Part shown: one piece after another, positions 22,601-34,383 of the stretch
Layout of the letters: each line of letters opens with the position of its first letter
How positions within the stretch are numbered: the stretch's first letter is position 1
DNA from: Clavaria fumosa
Lineage: Eukaryota > Basidiomycota > Agaricomycetes > Agaricales > Clavariaceae
Reading direction: 5' to 3'
Assembly (NCBI GenBank): GCA_951802425.1
Contig: OX637801.1
Coordinates: 3,432,863 to 3,496,862, forward strand
DNA length: 64,000 nt
The notes under the pieces: model-generated
Databases searched by the model: none
Seen by the model: only the letters and a program-made list of their open reading frames with translations
What the model was told of the DNA's origin: nothing
Translations under genes and position numbers: made by a program

Positions 22601-24008
22601 CACTTATGTAAAGCACCCACACCCTTTCCCTATACCCCCTCTAACCCCCCATACCATTCACTACCAAGTGGCCAATGCTCCACTTTCTGCTGACCCTTCT
22701 CTAACATCTGGCCACAGCTGGCCACTGTAGTTTCGGAACCTGGGATCTTTGGAAGCATAAGGTATACCACACTCAAAACACCTGGAACCTGGTGTCAAAT
22801 AGGTGCCCTAACCCCAGGAATATTTTCAGGATTTTTGAACCGCTTATAGATTCTGGCCAATAGGCCACTTTGCCAAGACCCTAGCTGTAAAACAAATGGC
22901 CAATGCAAGATTGGCCACATAATAAAAAACTGCAAAATGTGTTATAGGAACCTTGTAGACATGTTCTATAGGTAAAACAATACAACTTTTGTATGGATCA
23001 TGTCTCACCCCACTTGCTACTTCAAAAGATCCCCTGGTTTTCATTTTGGCCTCTTCCTAGTGTATCATTACAAAGAATAGCATATTGTACAATACGTAGG
23101 CATGGGAGGCCTATGAAACTTTGAGGAGACATTCTCTATAGTATATCAATGGTTTATGGCCACTTACCTGATCCCCTAAGCTTCTACTTTCAAAGATCCC
23201 CTGAAAATGCCCAAAAAACTCATTTTCCCGGGATCTTTGGACCTGGACACTAAAACACTTATGTAAAGCACCCACACCCTTTCCCTATACCCCCTCTAAC
23301 CCCCCATACCATTCACTACCAAGTGGCCAATGCTCCACTTTCTGCTGACCCTTCTCTAACATCTGGCCACAGCTGGCCACTGTAGTTTCGGAACCTGGGA
23401 TCTTTGGAAGCATAAGGTATACCACACTCAAAACACCTGGAACCTGGTGTCAAATAGGTGCCCTAACCCCAGGAATATTTTCAGGATTTTTGAACCGCTT
23501 ATAGATTCTGGCCAATAGGCCACTTTGCCAAGACCCTAGCTGTAAAACAAATGGCCAATGCAAGATTGGCCACATAATAAAAAACTGCAAAATGTGTTAT
23601 AGGAACCTTGTAGACATGTTCTATAGGTAAAACAATACAACTTTTGTATGGATCATGTCTCACCCCACTTGCTACTTCAAAAGATCCCCTGGTTTTCATT
23701 TTGGCCTCTTCCTAGTGTATCATTACAAAGAATAGCATATTGTACAATACGTAGGCATGGGAGGCCTATGAAACTTTGAGGAGACATTCTCTATAGTATA
23801 TCAATGGTTTATGGCCACTTACCTGATCCCCTAAGCTTCTACTTTCAAAGATCCCCTGAAAATGCCCAAAAAACTCATTTTCCCGGGATCTTTGGACCTG
23901 GACACTAAAACACTTATGTAAAGCACCCACACCCTTTCCCTATACCCCCTCTAACCCCCCATACCATTCACTACCAAGTGGCCAATGCTCCACTTTCTGC
24001 TGACCCTT
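19604..24008. repeat. Tandem array, 655-bp unit, 6.7 copies
   Basis: 4405 bp. Unit starts at 19604, 20259, 20914, 21569, 22224, 22879 and 23534; copies appear identical by eye. The last copy stops after CTGACCCTT. The unit contains AAGATCCCCTG/CCCGGGATCTTTGG inverted words and many TGGCCA sites. The 66-residue minus-strand frame repeated in each unit lacks any family feature. High identity implies recent amplification or homogenisation. Confidence 0.95.
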
Positions 24009-24444
24009 ACCCACAACACTTGGCCAATGCAGCATTGGCCAACTTCTGTTAAATAATTTCCAATAATCACCAAAATATTCATACGCCTAGTTCCCATTTT
24101 TGGCATCATCTTTTGTATGGAAACCACATCCCACTTTCCATCTGTTCCAAAGATCCCCATTATTCTTGATATTAAATGAGCATGGCACATTGGCTATATC
24201 TCAGCAAACACTTCATATATTTTCATCAGACTTTGTGAGTAGATGCATACCTATGAGCAGTATCTTCAGTAATATTTATATGAATTTACATGATTTAATG
24301 TAAAGGGTAGAGTGGGTGTGCAGATGAAGCAGAAGTGTGAGCCAGGGTGAGAGTGAAGATGATTGTGAGAGTGACAGAGTAAATGGGGTGGGTGAGGGTG
24401 AGTAAGAGTGTTCATGAAGGTGAAGGTGAGGGGTGAAGGTGACT
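24009..24444. repeat. Repeat block X, copy 1
   Basis: Nearly identical to 31606-32041. Begins ACCCACAACACTTGGCCAAT and ends in GGTGAAGGTGAGGGG-type purine repeats. Its right edge is the Ty3-B insertion site. Confidence 0.9.
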
Positions 24445-24447
24445 AAT

Positions 24448-24988
24448 TGTCAGTCCAAGTCCCTCGCAGAAGTGAGAAGGGGAAAGAAGCTCGATTTCAA
24501 CGTAGGGAACTACACACATTACAAAGGTACTATATATACTGGGGAAAGGGGGCTGTGTAGGGGACGAGTCATAAAAAGGGGAATGAGGCTACGTGCACTG
24601 AGTCGCGCGGAATAGGGGAGGCAGTATAGGGAAAAGGGGATACCAAATACAGAAGGTAGCGGCAAGGGACGGATAAGGGGAAAGTGACAAGAGAAATGCT
24701 TAGCATGGGCTTGGCTGGCCGTGGAGGGGCCTGGATTAGTCCCGATTAGGGTAAAATACTTGATGGGAGCTGTCAGATGAATTATTGCTGATCTGCCTCC
24801 ATCACAAATTGCAAAGCGTGGGAAAAGGTCGAGGAACGTGGGTGTGGGCACGTGGCGGCGCTTATCGGGAGCTCATAGGCGCCGCTGCATGGTCGCGGAG
24901 GGTCACGTGGTCCCATACTCGGCCCTCGTAACTAGTCCCTAGCGCGTTGTGGATTCAGTGACAGCGGCTTATGTAATGGATCCTGACA
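24448..24988 (-). repeat. Ty3-B 3' LTR
   Basis: 541 bp; downstream LTR on the coding (minus) strand. Carries a TACTATATATACTGG TATA-like stretch near 24530 and CACGTGG words near the other end. Confidence 0.93.
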
Positions 24989-25001
24989 TGGCCCCCTCCT
25001 C
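24989..25001 (-). other. Ty3-B polypurine tract
   Basis: On the minus strand GAGGAGGGGGCCA precedes the 3' LTR and overlaps the pol stop codon, as in Ty3-A. Confidence 0.8.
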
Positions 25002-28000
25002 AAGGCTGGGCATCTCGACTGGCCAATCGCGCCTTGTCTGGGTGCTTGAGGAAGAAGTCACAGAGAAGAATTGCGGTGTTGGTAAGGTTTTGGCGGGGTT
25101 CCCAGGTGTTTTCTTCGATGGGGTAGCCTAGCCACTTTACCAGGTATTTCACTCCTCGTCCTACTTTCTTCACATCCAGGATCTCTTCGACCTCATATTC
25201 TAAATGGTTGTCATCAATGCTTGGAGGAGGTGGAGGAGGTTGGGCTTGGGAGGCGAAAGAAGGGGGAATGAATGGGGTTAGGAGGAGCTCGTTGAATACA
25301 TCGTGAATGCGCCAAGCAGGGGGTAGCTTGAGGCGATATCCTGCTGGTCCTACTTTCTGGACGATGGCAAAAGGCCCAGCCCGTTTGTTGTCAAGTTTCT
25401 TATTTGGGCAGTCCATTTTCAAGTTTCGCATGTCGAGCCAAACTAAGTCTCCCTTCCCATACTTGCGGCTGGGTCGTTTTCCGCTGTCGTAGCTTTTCTT
25501 CATTGCCAGCGCGGCTTTCTCCATGGCCTCTTTGGCAGCATGTCGCGACTCTTCCAACTTTGCCATCCACTCATCAGCAGCTGGGTTCACCTCTGTCCGC
25601 GGGTGTATACCTCCATTCCAGGGGTGTCGGCCGTAGTCCAGAAAGAAGGGCGTGTAGCCTGTCGCGGAATGTTCCCGGTTATTCAGCGCGAATTCCGCTG
25701 TGCTCAACCACTCCGCCCAATCATCCTGGAGATGGTCGACGTATTCCCGCAGGTAGGTTTCGATCTCCTGATTCACCCGTTCTGTTTGTCCGTCAGTTTG
25801 GGGATGGAAGGCAGTGCTCGGATTAGCCTTTATCCCAATCATCCGGTAGAACTCCTTCATGAATCGAGAGACGAACTGCGGGCCACGATCGCTGACGACC
25901 TTCTGGGGGATTCCGTGGTTCTGGAATACTCGGTCGCGGAGGATTCTAGCTGCTCCCAAACTTGTTAAGTCGAAACCGATTGCTTCGATGAGCGTGCGCT
26001 TGGTGAATTTGTCGACAATTACAAGGATAGAGTCGAAACCACGGGACTGTGGCAGCGGCCCTACTATGTCCCAGCTGATTGCCCACCATGGACCATTCGG
26101 GACTGGGTGTGGGTGTAGGGGCGCGGCACGCTTGGTTTGGTCGGGTTTGGTTCTCTGACAGCCTTCGCATCCAGACACGTACTTCTCCACATCTTTTACC
26201 ATCTCGGGCCACCAGTAGGCTTTGAGCATCATGGCTTTCATCTTCTTAATCCCGGGGTGTCCCGCGATGGGAAGGTCATGTTCATAGTTGAGTACCACCT
26301 CACGGACTGCCAGGGGTATCCATACAGTGCCACTTCTCCACCACAATCCCAGACAGTCTCGCGTCCAGCTGTCGTCGATTTCCGCGGGCTTGGTGACGTG
26401 TTCTGCGCTCCTTTTCTGGAGGAGCATCTCCATTTCAGATGTGAAGCCGGTGCGTATGTCCATGTCGGGGGGGAGCATCTGGACGGGAGCATCTTCTTCA
26501 GTGGCATCCCCGTAGTCAGGTCGTCACGAGAGGGTATCGGCTTTGGTGTTGCTTTTACCGGTCCGATACTTGATCGCAAAGTCAAAGTTCTGGAGTTCTC
26601 CGTACCAGCGTATTTGTCGTGGTTTCAGTTTTTGGGGCTTTCTGAAGTATTGCAAGTTTGCATGGTCAGTCCATATCTCGAAGGTTTCGTCCACTCCTAT
26701 GAGATATGCTCTCCACTCTCTCAACACTCTGATAACCGCGAGGAGCTCCTTGTCATAGATGTCATAATTCTTTTCAGCCGCTGTGAGGGCCTCGGAGATG
26801 TAGTCGACTGGCCTCCAGGTCCCATCGGGCTGCTGCTGGGAAAGAACCCCACCTGTTGCGAGGTTACTAGCGTCTGTTTCTACTTTCCACCTGCCCGTAT
26901 CCTGGTGTAGAGCAAGGACCGGGGCTGAAACAAGCGCTCCTTTCACGTCCAGGAAAGCCGCGACCTGTTTGCTCTGCCAGCACCAGGGGACGTTACCAGT
27001 GAGCTTAAACAGGGGTCTGGCTCGCGAGGACAGATTAGGGATGAACCTCCACAGGTGGTTGATCATTCCCAGGAAACGTTGGAGTTCCTTGACATTTCGG
27101 GGCTCTGGCCAGTTTCGGATTGCTTCCGCCTTGGCCGGGTCGTGCTCGAGTTGGTTGTGCGAGAGCCTGAGCCCTAGGTAGAATACCTCTGTCTTCTCGA
27201 ACTCACACTTGCTCAGTCGGAGGCACAGTCCATTGTCGCGGAACCTCTGCAGGACTCGGTCCATCCAGAAACGGTGGGTCACGAGGTCGTCCGTGAAGAT
27301 AATGACGTCATCGATATACGCGAGTACATGTCTGCCGGTGATTTCTTCTCTCAAGATATGGTTCATAAATCTCTGGAAGGTTGTGGGAGCATTCTGGAGC
27401 CCAAACCACATTACTGTGGGTTCGAACAAACCTCGCGATGTCAAGAAGGCGCATCTCTCCTGGTGTCCTTCCCACAGCCTCATCGATGGAAACCCTCCCT
27501 TCGCGTCAATCTTGGAAAAGATCCTGGCTCCTCGCAGTTTGTCTACACAATCACGGATGCGCGGCAATGGAAACTTATCCTTAATCAAAAACAAGTTGAG
27601 GCGTGAGTAATCAATGATGGGCTGGAGCTTGTCTTTTTCTTGCTTGAAAAAGAACGGGCTGGCATAGGGGGATTTGGAGGGCCTTATCCTTCCTGAAGCC
27701 AGCTGCTCGTCGATCCACCTATTCATTTCTGTCATTTCCTCCCTAGTCAGCGAGTACAGTTTGGAGGATAAGTGCCCTGGGTCCTTGCGGAACTCGATCT
27801 TGATGTCAAAATCAGGTCACAGTTTGGGTAACTCATCCCATTTTGCTTCACTAAAGACCGTTGGATATAGCAACGGCCAGTCGGGCATATCTCCAGAGTC
27901 CGAAAAGCGAATGTCTATGGTTGTCTGTAGCGCATTGTCCCATATACTGCCTTTAGGATAGGCCCAAGGGCTCGCGAGATGTGGGTCAAAGTGGCAACTT

Positions 28001-28548
28001 GTGGGGCAGCGCATGAAGGAAACCTTGCCTAGTGGCCAATTGATCTTGGGGTTGTGTTTGGACAGCCAGTCATGCCCCAAGATGATCTTGTGCGATTTGG
28101 CAGCTCCGAGCAAGAAGTGTATTCGCTCCTGGTGGTCCCCTATCGTTAGCAGGAGGTCGATGCCGTAGCGGATTGGTCCGTTCTTGTTTGCTGATCCGTC
28201 CACATTGTACACTTTGATTGGGTTTTGTAGTGGGACAGGTTCCAGTCCAAGTTCCTTACACCAGGCCAGGTCCATAAAACAATTGGTACATCCTGAGTCG
28301 ATCAGGACCTTAACACCTCCCCATTCAGCCGTAGTCAGAGTTTCAAAGTGCACTGGTAAGGTCAACTCTCTCTTCTGCCTCTTTGGTTTCTCTTCCGCGA
28401 CTTTTGTTGTTCTGTTGTCCTCAAGTTCGTTCGCGCTCCGAGCATGTCTCCGTTGCAAGATCGTGTATTTGGGTATACTTGCTACAGGTACAGGGGCGGG
28501 GGCGGGAACATTGCTTGTACTATTACAGAGACGCGAGTTTGGACTCAC
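25000..28548 (-). pseudogene. Ty3-B pol polyprotein, two TGA stops
   Basis: One frame throughout. Protease (27817-28548): active site VLIDSGCTNCF, Asp about residue 84 of the segment. RT and RNase H (26524-27735): YIDD box at segment residues 140-143, GLQNAPTTF, ETDASNLATGG, YDIYDKELLAVI, IWTDHANLQYF. Integrase (25000-26478): zinc finger H67, H74, C104, C107; catalytic D137, D197, E233 with D-35-E spacing; chromodomain near residues 428-475 (YLVKWLGYPIEENTWEP). Breaks: TGA at 27817-27819 (between PR and RT) and 26524-26526 (before integrase; Ty3-A has Arg there). All catalytic residues are intact, so only two substitutions prevent a full product. Confidence 0.95.
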
Positions 28549-30326
28549 TGCGTCTCTTCTCCAAAACCCTGCTCCTGGGTGGGAGCCAGCGGGAGCTGTT
28601 GTTGTTGTTGCTGGGCCTGCGGGGCACCAGCCATCTGTCTCTCTCTCTCGTATATCGCGAGCCTGTCGTGGAGTAGCGCAAGTTCATTCTCATATTCTTC
28701 CACCTCTACTGGGCCAGGGACCATCACGCAAACCTGCGGCCTTGGGACATAGGGTCGCGAGTCCGGGAGGTGGCAGTTTCGGGCGATGTGACCCACCTGG
28801 CCACAGCGGAAGCATCGACGTTCAACCGCAGGAGCCCGCATCTGGTCCATGATCATCCTGTCACCGGCACCAGTGGGACGGGGCATGATCTGAGGAGCAG
28901 GGGCGCGTTGCTGCTGCTGCGGAACGGAGGGGAAGCGAGGCGCGGGTTGCGGTGGGTTCGGGTTCGGGTAGTGTGGAGGCATAGGGAGTGGTCGCGACTG
29001 CTGGAATTGGGTAGGGGCGGGGCGGCTGGCGTTTTGCTCGCATATAATGGTGTTGAGTCTCCTCTGTTTGGGCGTCCAACATTTCGACCAGTTGCTTCCA
29101 TTGGGCGTAGGTGACTGGCATGGGGTTGACGTTGTAGACCTGCGTGGTCAGCCTCCGGTTGAGGTTCATCTCCAACCAGTGGATTAACACGTCCGAGTCG
29201 TTGACCGGGTCCAACTCTGCCTTGCGCATCAACGTTTCGAATAGAGCGAAGAACTCCACGGCTTCTAGCGCTCCCTGTTTCAACTTGGCGATATCGTTTA
29301 GGGCGGTCGCCATGATGTTAGGGTCATCGAAGGCCCTGCGCAGATCCAGGACGAAATCTTCCCAAGTCCCGGCTACTCCAGCATTTAGGATCTCATCACC
29401 CCGCATGTTCGCCCATTCTGCTGCGAATCCTTCTCCTGTAATCTTACTCAGCGCAAACAAGATCTTGTTCAGATCACTGGCATAGAGCCCCTGGTTTCCC
29501 AGGAACTGTAGTCGGAGGGACCTGAGGAAGGTCCAGAAATTCTTCTTATTTCCATCAAAAGATGGAACGGCTAGGTCCAGGTGCGGGCGAGGGCGGCGGT
29601 GAGGGTTCTGGCGGCGATGGACTCGCGGGTTGGGGTCGCGGTTCCGGTTCTGGAGTCGCAGGTGATTGTGGTGGTGGTGGTGGCGACGGTGCTGGCCGGG
29701 CTAGGCGCTCGTCTAAACTCGCGAAGTCTACGGGGGGCTCGGTATGAACTGGTGCTGCTGGGGGGGATGGGGTTGATGGGATGACAGATGAAGGCGAGGG
29801 GTCGGTAATCATGGGTGAGGAATTGTTTGATTCCGATGAGGCTAAGCTCTGTCTGGATTGCCACGGAAACGTGCGTGGGTTCGTTCGTCGACTCGTCGTT
29901 GTCACTGTTCACATAGTCCTCAAGGTCGTCGAGGTTAATGTCAATGGTGCTGTGTATGGGCGATCTCGTGCCTGAGGTCGCGGAATCCGGTAGGGCAGCT
30001 CTCAGTGCCTCTCTCAATCTCTCTTCTTGTCGACTCTGTTCCTGTGCATACAACCTTGCAAAATAGGGGGCAAGTCGTCTCTCCTCCTCAATAATCCACA
30101 GTTCGAAAGGGCGTAGCTCTCGTGGTCTCAGTACCGCAGTTTCCGTCTCCAATACGTCGGATTCTGTCGGGGCGTCCGGGTAGAATTCTGTTCTTACGCG
30201 GGCGTCAAAGTATCGGGCCCAATATTCGTCCTCACCAAAATCTAGGACCGTGGTGAGCCACTCGTCTGTTATGTCTTCATTACGCATTGGGTACGCCAGG
30301 ATGATTCTCTCGTCGTTCTGTTGCAC
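28545..30326 (-). pseudogene. Ty3-B gag, frameshifted
   Basis: Pieces on the minus strand: N-terminal acidic segment from the ATG at 30326 (251-residue frame to 29571), Pro-rich linker (29555-29905, another frame), capsid (to 28861; FDGNKKNF, FAAEWANMRG, RAFDDPNIMA, DIAKLKQG), and nucleocapsid (28545-28982) with zinc knuckle CFRCGQVGHIARNC. Capsid and nucleocapsid frames differ by one base; comparison with Ty3-A, where they share a frame, places an indel near 29055. Two further frame changes lie in the N-terminal part. The gag stop TGA (28545-28547) overlaps the start of the pol frame. Confidence 0.88.
28563..28569 (-). promoter_or_regulatory. Candidate -1 ribosomal frameshift site
   Basis: GGGTTTT on the minus strand in the gag frame splits as G|GGT|TTT, the canonical X-XXY-YYZ form, 15 nt before the gag stop codon. 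Pol is in the -1 frame and open from this point. In Ty3-A the frame relation is the same but the heptamer is mutated. Confidence 0.5.
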
Positions 30327-30408
30327 ATGACGGGCAGGGGGTAAGGAGAAAGCTAGGCCAACCGGGGGTTGACAGGGTCAAGGTAGCAAGGGGTGGATGT
30401 TGAAATTG

Positions 30409-30949
30409 TGTCAGTCCAAGTCCCTCACAGAAGCAAGAAGGGGAAAGAAGCTCGATTTCAACGTAGGGAACTACACACATTACAAAGGTACTATATATAC
30501 TGGGGAAAGGGGGCTGTGTAGGGGACGAGTCATAAAAAGGGGAATGAGGCTACGCGCACTGAGTCGCACGGAATAGGGGAGGCAGTATAGGGAAAAGGGG
30601 ATACCAAATACAGAAGGTAGCAGCAAGGGACGGATAAGGGGAAAGTGACAAGAGAAATGCTTAGCATGGGCTTGGCTGGCTGTGGAGGGGCCTGGATTAG
30701 TCCCGATTAGGGTAGATTACTTGATAAGAGCTGTCAGAGGAATTATTGCTGATCTGCCTCCATCACGAATTGCAAAGCGTGGGAAAAGGTCGAGGAACGT
30801 GGGCGTGGGCACGTGGCGGCGCTTATCGGGAGCTCATAGGCGCCGCTGCATGGTCGCGGAGGGTCACGTGGTCCCATACTCGGCTCTCGTAACTAGTCCC
30901 TAGCGCGTTGTGGATTCAGTGATGGCGGCTTACGTAATGGATCCTGACA
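30409..30949 (-). repeat. Ty3-B 5' LTR
   Basis: 541 bp, upstream LTR of the coding strand, adjoining TSD CTAAT at 30950-30954. Just inside it the minus strand reads CAATTTCAACATCCACCCC, similar to Ty3-A and without a TGG-initiated primer site. Confidence 0.93.
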
Positions 30950-30950
30950 C

Positions 30951-31604
30951 TAATAGCATAGTCCTTGTGCAGATGGAGTATCTGCGCTTTCTTTCACTGC
31001 AAGCTAACCACTCAAGCTAGTCTTTTGAAATTTTGTGTGCCTATATCTACCCCTCTAATCCTCAATCTCCATGGTTTACATTGTTCCAAAACCTATTTCG
31101 CAATGCATGCCAGAGCTGCTGACCAAACCAGTCAAAATTCTCCCATTTATCAAAACCAACCATAGGATTCCAAAACAAATGGAATTCTATACTGGGCCAT
31201 CCCATACCTATCATATTCCATCCCTCTCTCTCCCCTCCCATCACCCACAAAGCAACAATTCCAGCATACAGTCAGAATCCAGTTCTCACAGTCCTCACAC
31301 AGTTTGTACTTGTGGTGGCACCTAAATCAAATGGGATCACATTGAAAGATTGAGTATAGTGCATGAATAATACACCCTGACTTTGTTTCAATTACTCTGC
31401 CACATCCAGGACTACAGTTGCCTTCCTACAAACCTAAACAACAACAGTACCCATACAAGTTTGTAGGCCTCACAGCACAAGATCTAACTGTGAAAATCTC
31501 TTGAAATTGATCATGGATGCTCTAAATGATGACCACTATCATATAACATGCCAAACAGACCAAACTGTTTTTCTGAGAATGGTCCCTTGTTGCTCCTATC
31601 CTGC
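30951..31604. repeat. Repeat block Y, copy A
   Basis: About 650 bp, starting TAATAGCATAGTCCTTGTGC. Other copies: 36703-37206 plus 41163-41314, 41315-41965, and 41966-42258. The recurring 66-residue frame MCRWSICAFFHCK... lacks any protein-family feature. Confidence 0.9.
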
Positions 31605-32041
31605 TACCCACAACACTTGGCCAATGCAGCATTGGCCAACTTCTGTTAAATAATTTCCAATAATCACCAAAATATTCATATGCCTAGTTCCCATTTTTGG
31701 CATCATCTTTTGTATGGAAACCACATCCCACTTTCCATCTGTTCCAAAGATCCCCATTATTCTTGATATTAAATGAGCATGGCACATTGGCTATATCTCA
31801 GCAAACACTTCATATATTTTCATCAGACTTTGTGAGTAGATGCATACCTATGAGCAGTATCTTCAGTAATATTTATATGAATTTACATGATTTAATGTAA
31901 AGGGTAGAGTGGGTGTGCAGATGAAGCAGAAGTGTGAGCCAGGGTGAGAGTGAAGATGATTGTGAGAGTGACAGAGTAAATGGGGTGGGTGAGGGTGAGT
32001 AAGAGTGTTCATGAAGGTGAAGGTGAGGGGTGAAGGTGACT
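31605..32041. repeat. Repeat block X, copy 2
   Basis: 437 bp, almost identical to the block that ends at 24444. Before Ty3-B inserted, the order was X-Y-X, suggesting a tandem X+Y unit of about 1.09 kb. Confidence 0.9.
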
Positions 32042-32218
32042 GAGAGTGGGGTTCAGGCTTCTTTTCTCATGACTGTGATGGTCCCTTGTCCTTCACAGGT
32101 GTAATACTTTCTATCCCTCAAATGAACTGGACTCAATGGTATATTGAGCTAGTAGTTCTATGTAGAGGGATCCACCCCTCTGTACAGTTGTGACACAGTA
32201 TATATATGTGAGTGGCCT
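32042..32218. repeat. TATA-containing repeat fragment
   Basis: 32119-32218 resembles 44279-44395 (CTGGACTCAATGGTATATTGAG, then AGAGGGATC, TACAGTTGTGACA and a TATATATA run). Probably a decayed LTR promoter region. 32042-32118 is unassigned. Confidence 0.6.
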
Positions 32219-32480
32219 ATCAGGACCCATTCATTTTCCCTTACCCAAGCAAACTCTACTGACACTTATGAACCTCCCAACAGCCTTCTACAACCTTGCA
32301 AGCCCCTTTACACACTTCTGGAACCTGCAGTCCCCTTCCAGAAGCCTCTCCGACCTTCCCTGCTCTTACATGACACTCACAACCACCAGGCTGTACTTGC
32401 AATGCCCTTCCCTAACACACCTTATGCATACCTACCACCTGAACCCCATTGCACATCTGTTATGGATCTGGTACTAGGTG
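32219..32480. repeat. Decayed fragment of the 1328-bp LTR family
   Basis: Aligns with 12938-13200 of the solo LTR (CAGGACCCATT, CCAAGC, TTCTACAACCT, CCTTCCAGAAGCCTCTCC), with CpG sites of that copy mostly replaced by TG or CA. Confidence 0.75.
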
Positions 32481-33122
32481 CAGTCAGAAATGAGTCACTG
32501 AGAATCAGGATGACTCAGACAGGTCCTCAATTCCTTATGCAGTTGGCCTACAGGACTAGTAGACCCTCCAGTTCCATACCTTCCTGCTAACAGTATTGAA
32601 ACCAACACTGCTAGCAAGGCATTGCTTTGGGCAGATATTATTATTAGTTAGTAACCTAAGTCACAACATCCCATGGGCTTAGCCATTGTACAGTAGAACA
32701 GCTTGTACCCTATACCAAGATATCTGTAACTTGCTCAATACTTACCGCGCCGAGGGAGTCGGCATAGGGCGGCTCGATCAAAGCCTGGGTACCCTTGGGT
32801 ACCCAGATCACTTGACCAGACTAAGTCCTTAGTCAGCAATTACTAGATTTAGTTCAACTAGATTTAGTCCTTAGTTTAACTAAATTTGTCCTTAGCTCCT
32901 TGCTGGGCTAGACATAGGCTTAATCCTCTTGGGGGATGGTGTAATCGATAAGTGGGTATGTAATGATGCCTGCAACGTGAGGTTCCGTCAGCTATTTATA
33001 CTCAAATTTGCATATCTACTACATTTGGAAAGATTCAACATAGCTCCTTAACTAGTAATCCTAACATACCATTTAAGGACTCTAAATTAAGGAGAATTTG
33101 GTAGGTTTACATATCAGGCAGG
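32481..33122. other. Unassigned region
   Basis: No gene recognised. A CpG-containing stretch near 32745-32800 and repeated TAGATTTAGT/CCTTAGT words near 32825-32900 suggest another repeat fragment, not identified. Confidence 0.4.
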
Positions 33123-33819
33123 TGTCACAACCCAACACACCCCACTATGGGCCGCCCGATGCACCCGCACACACCACGACTACTCCCGATGTAATTCCGC
33201 CGCCTGACTGCTGTCCCCAATCGACAATCAGCAATACCATGCGTGGGTCGAAATTCCAACATACTCCGCATGCTTCGCCATTGTTCAGCTGACATCAGGA
33301 AACTTGGGAAACAAGTGGAGTCAGTTTAGGACTTGCAGGGTGGTCACCAGATGAGTTAATGAAGGTCCCTTAACAATATTAGATTTGGGGATTTGGATAC
33401 TGTGGCTGAAACATGTTTCTGGGCAATTCCTTGGTCTTTGTTTTATAACTTCTTCTTTGCAGATTTTCTCCTACGCTATCCTATTTTAGATACCACTTAC
33501 TATATAAACCCCAAGGTTGTAGTAGTTACTACAGCATACAACATAAACTCGATTACCCGCTTATGCACAAGGATCGCTGTCGAGAGCTGCCTCAGGTACT
33601 GGACTGGGCATCACATAGTGGCCACCCTCTCATGTGGTCTCCAGGTCAAAACCCCCCCTTATGTTGTTCTGCTACCTCCCACCTCCTCCTGTTGTATCTG
33701 CGCCTCTTCCTGCCAATGCAGCTTGCATGCAGAATTCCCTCTCACCATCAGAATTTTGCTACACCCTCCCTCACTGTCGTTTACACTTGTATTTTGGTGG
33801 AATTGACCTACTCTTGACA
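33123..33819 (+). repeat. Ty3-C putative 5' LTR
   Basis: Starts TGTCACAACCC and ends CTCTTGACA, about 697 bp, with TATA-like ACTATATAAACCCC near 33498. Boundaries rest on the TG/CA ends and position before gag only, because no second copy is present. Confidence 0.6.
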
Positions 33820-33917
33820 GTATGTCATATGCTTTGCGAAAGACACCCCAACCCAACCTGCCGAGGATGCGCTTGAGGTCCCATCAGGATGAAACAGTGC
33901 CACCTCAGGCCCCCTCG

Positions 33918-34061
33918 CCATCCATACACACCCGACCAACAACCTTTGGGTCCCCAGACACCTTGCCATCCATACACACCCGACCAACAACCTTCGGGTC
34001 CCCAGACCCCTCGCCATCCATACACACCCAACCAACAACCTTCGGGTCCCCAGACCCCGGC
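33918..34061 (+). repeat. 48-bp tandem repeat, three copies
   Basis: CCATCCATACACACCC starts at 33918, 33966 and 34014. In one frame it encodes a 16-residue repeat (PSIHTRPTTFGSPD type). It lies in the Pro-rich N-terminal region of Ty3-C gag or its leader. Confidence 0.85.
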
Positions 34062-34383
34062 CTCTGTGTCCACTTCGTTAGGGATGATGCTCGGACAAGG
34101 TTTGGTTTCCTCGGGGAGCTCCAACCCCTTGGTCCCAGTAACCCTGTATCCTCCCGCTCCACCCACAATGCCTCCAAGCCCTACTCCACTACCTCGACCC
34201 TCAGTCCCTGCTCTTGTGTTGAGATATACACTTACACCAGTACTACCCCCACTATCCCTACTCACAACTAACTACTCTGGAGTGCTACCAGTGCTTCCTT
34301 TTCCGATACCCAGTGTCAACCCACCATCCTCAGCATGAGGGTCACGATGTCTGCTGCTGCCAACCCCGAGCCTCCCGCCACAG

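Larger units (their letters stand above)
24448..30949 (-). mobile_element. Ty3-B: nearly complete Ty3/gypsy chromovirus
   Basis: 6502 bp with two 541-bp LTRs (TGTCAG to CTGACA on the plus strand) and perfect 5-bp TSD CTAAT (24443-24447 and 30950-30954). The minus strand codes gag, protease, RT, RNase H, integrase and chromodomain. Pol is a single frame broken only by two TGA codons; gag has several frameshifts. The LTRs differ at about 18 positions by eye, mainly transitions and often at CpG. The insertion split a junction between repeat blocks X and Y. It is the best-preserved member of the Ty3-A lineage and serves as its reference here. Confidence 0.95.

Noticed and set aside
20224..23699. 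Repeated 66-residue minus-strand frame as a gene family
   Set aside because: It is the same short frame copied with each 655-bp unit and has no motif or codon signal.
4748..28548. UGA recoded as a sense codon (Arg), since every stop in the gypsy frames is TGA
   Set aside because: The aligned sister copies have ordinary Arg codons, frameshifts accompany the stops in Ty3-A, and CpG deamination explains the bias without a change of code.
30280..30480. Short frame across the Ty3-B LTR boundary as a separate gene
   Set aside because: It spans leader and LTR sequence and overlaps the gag start; no independent support.
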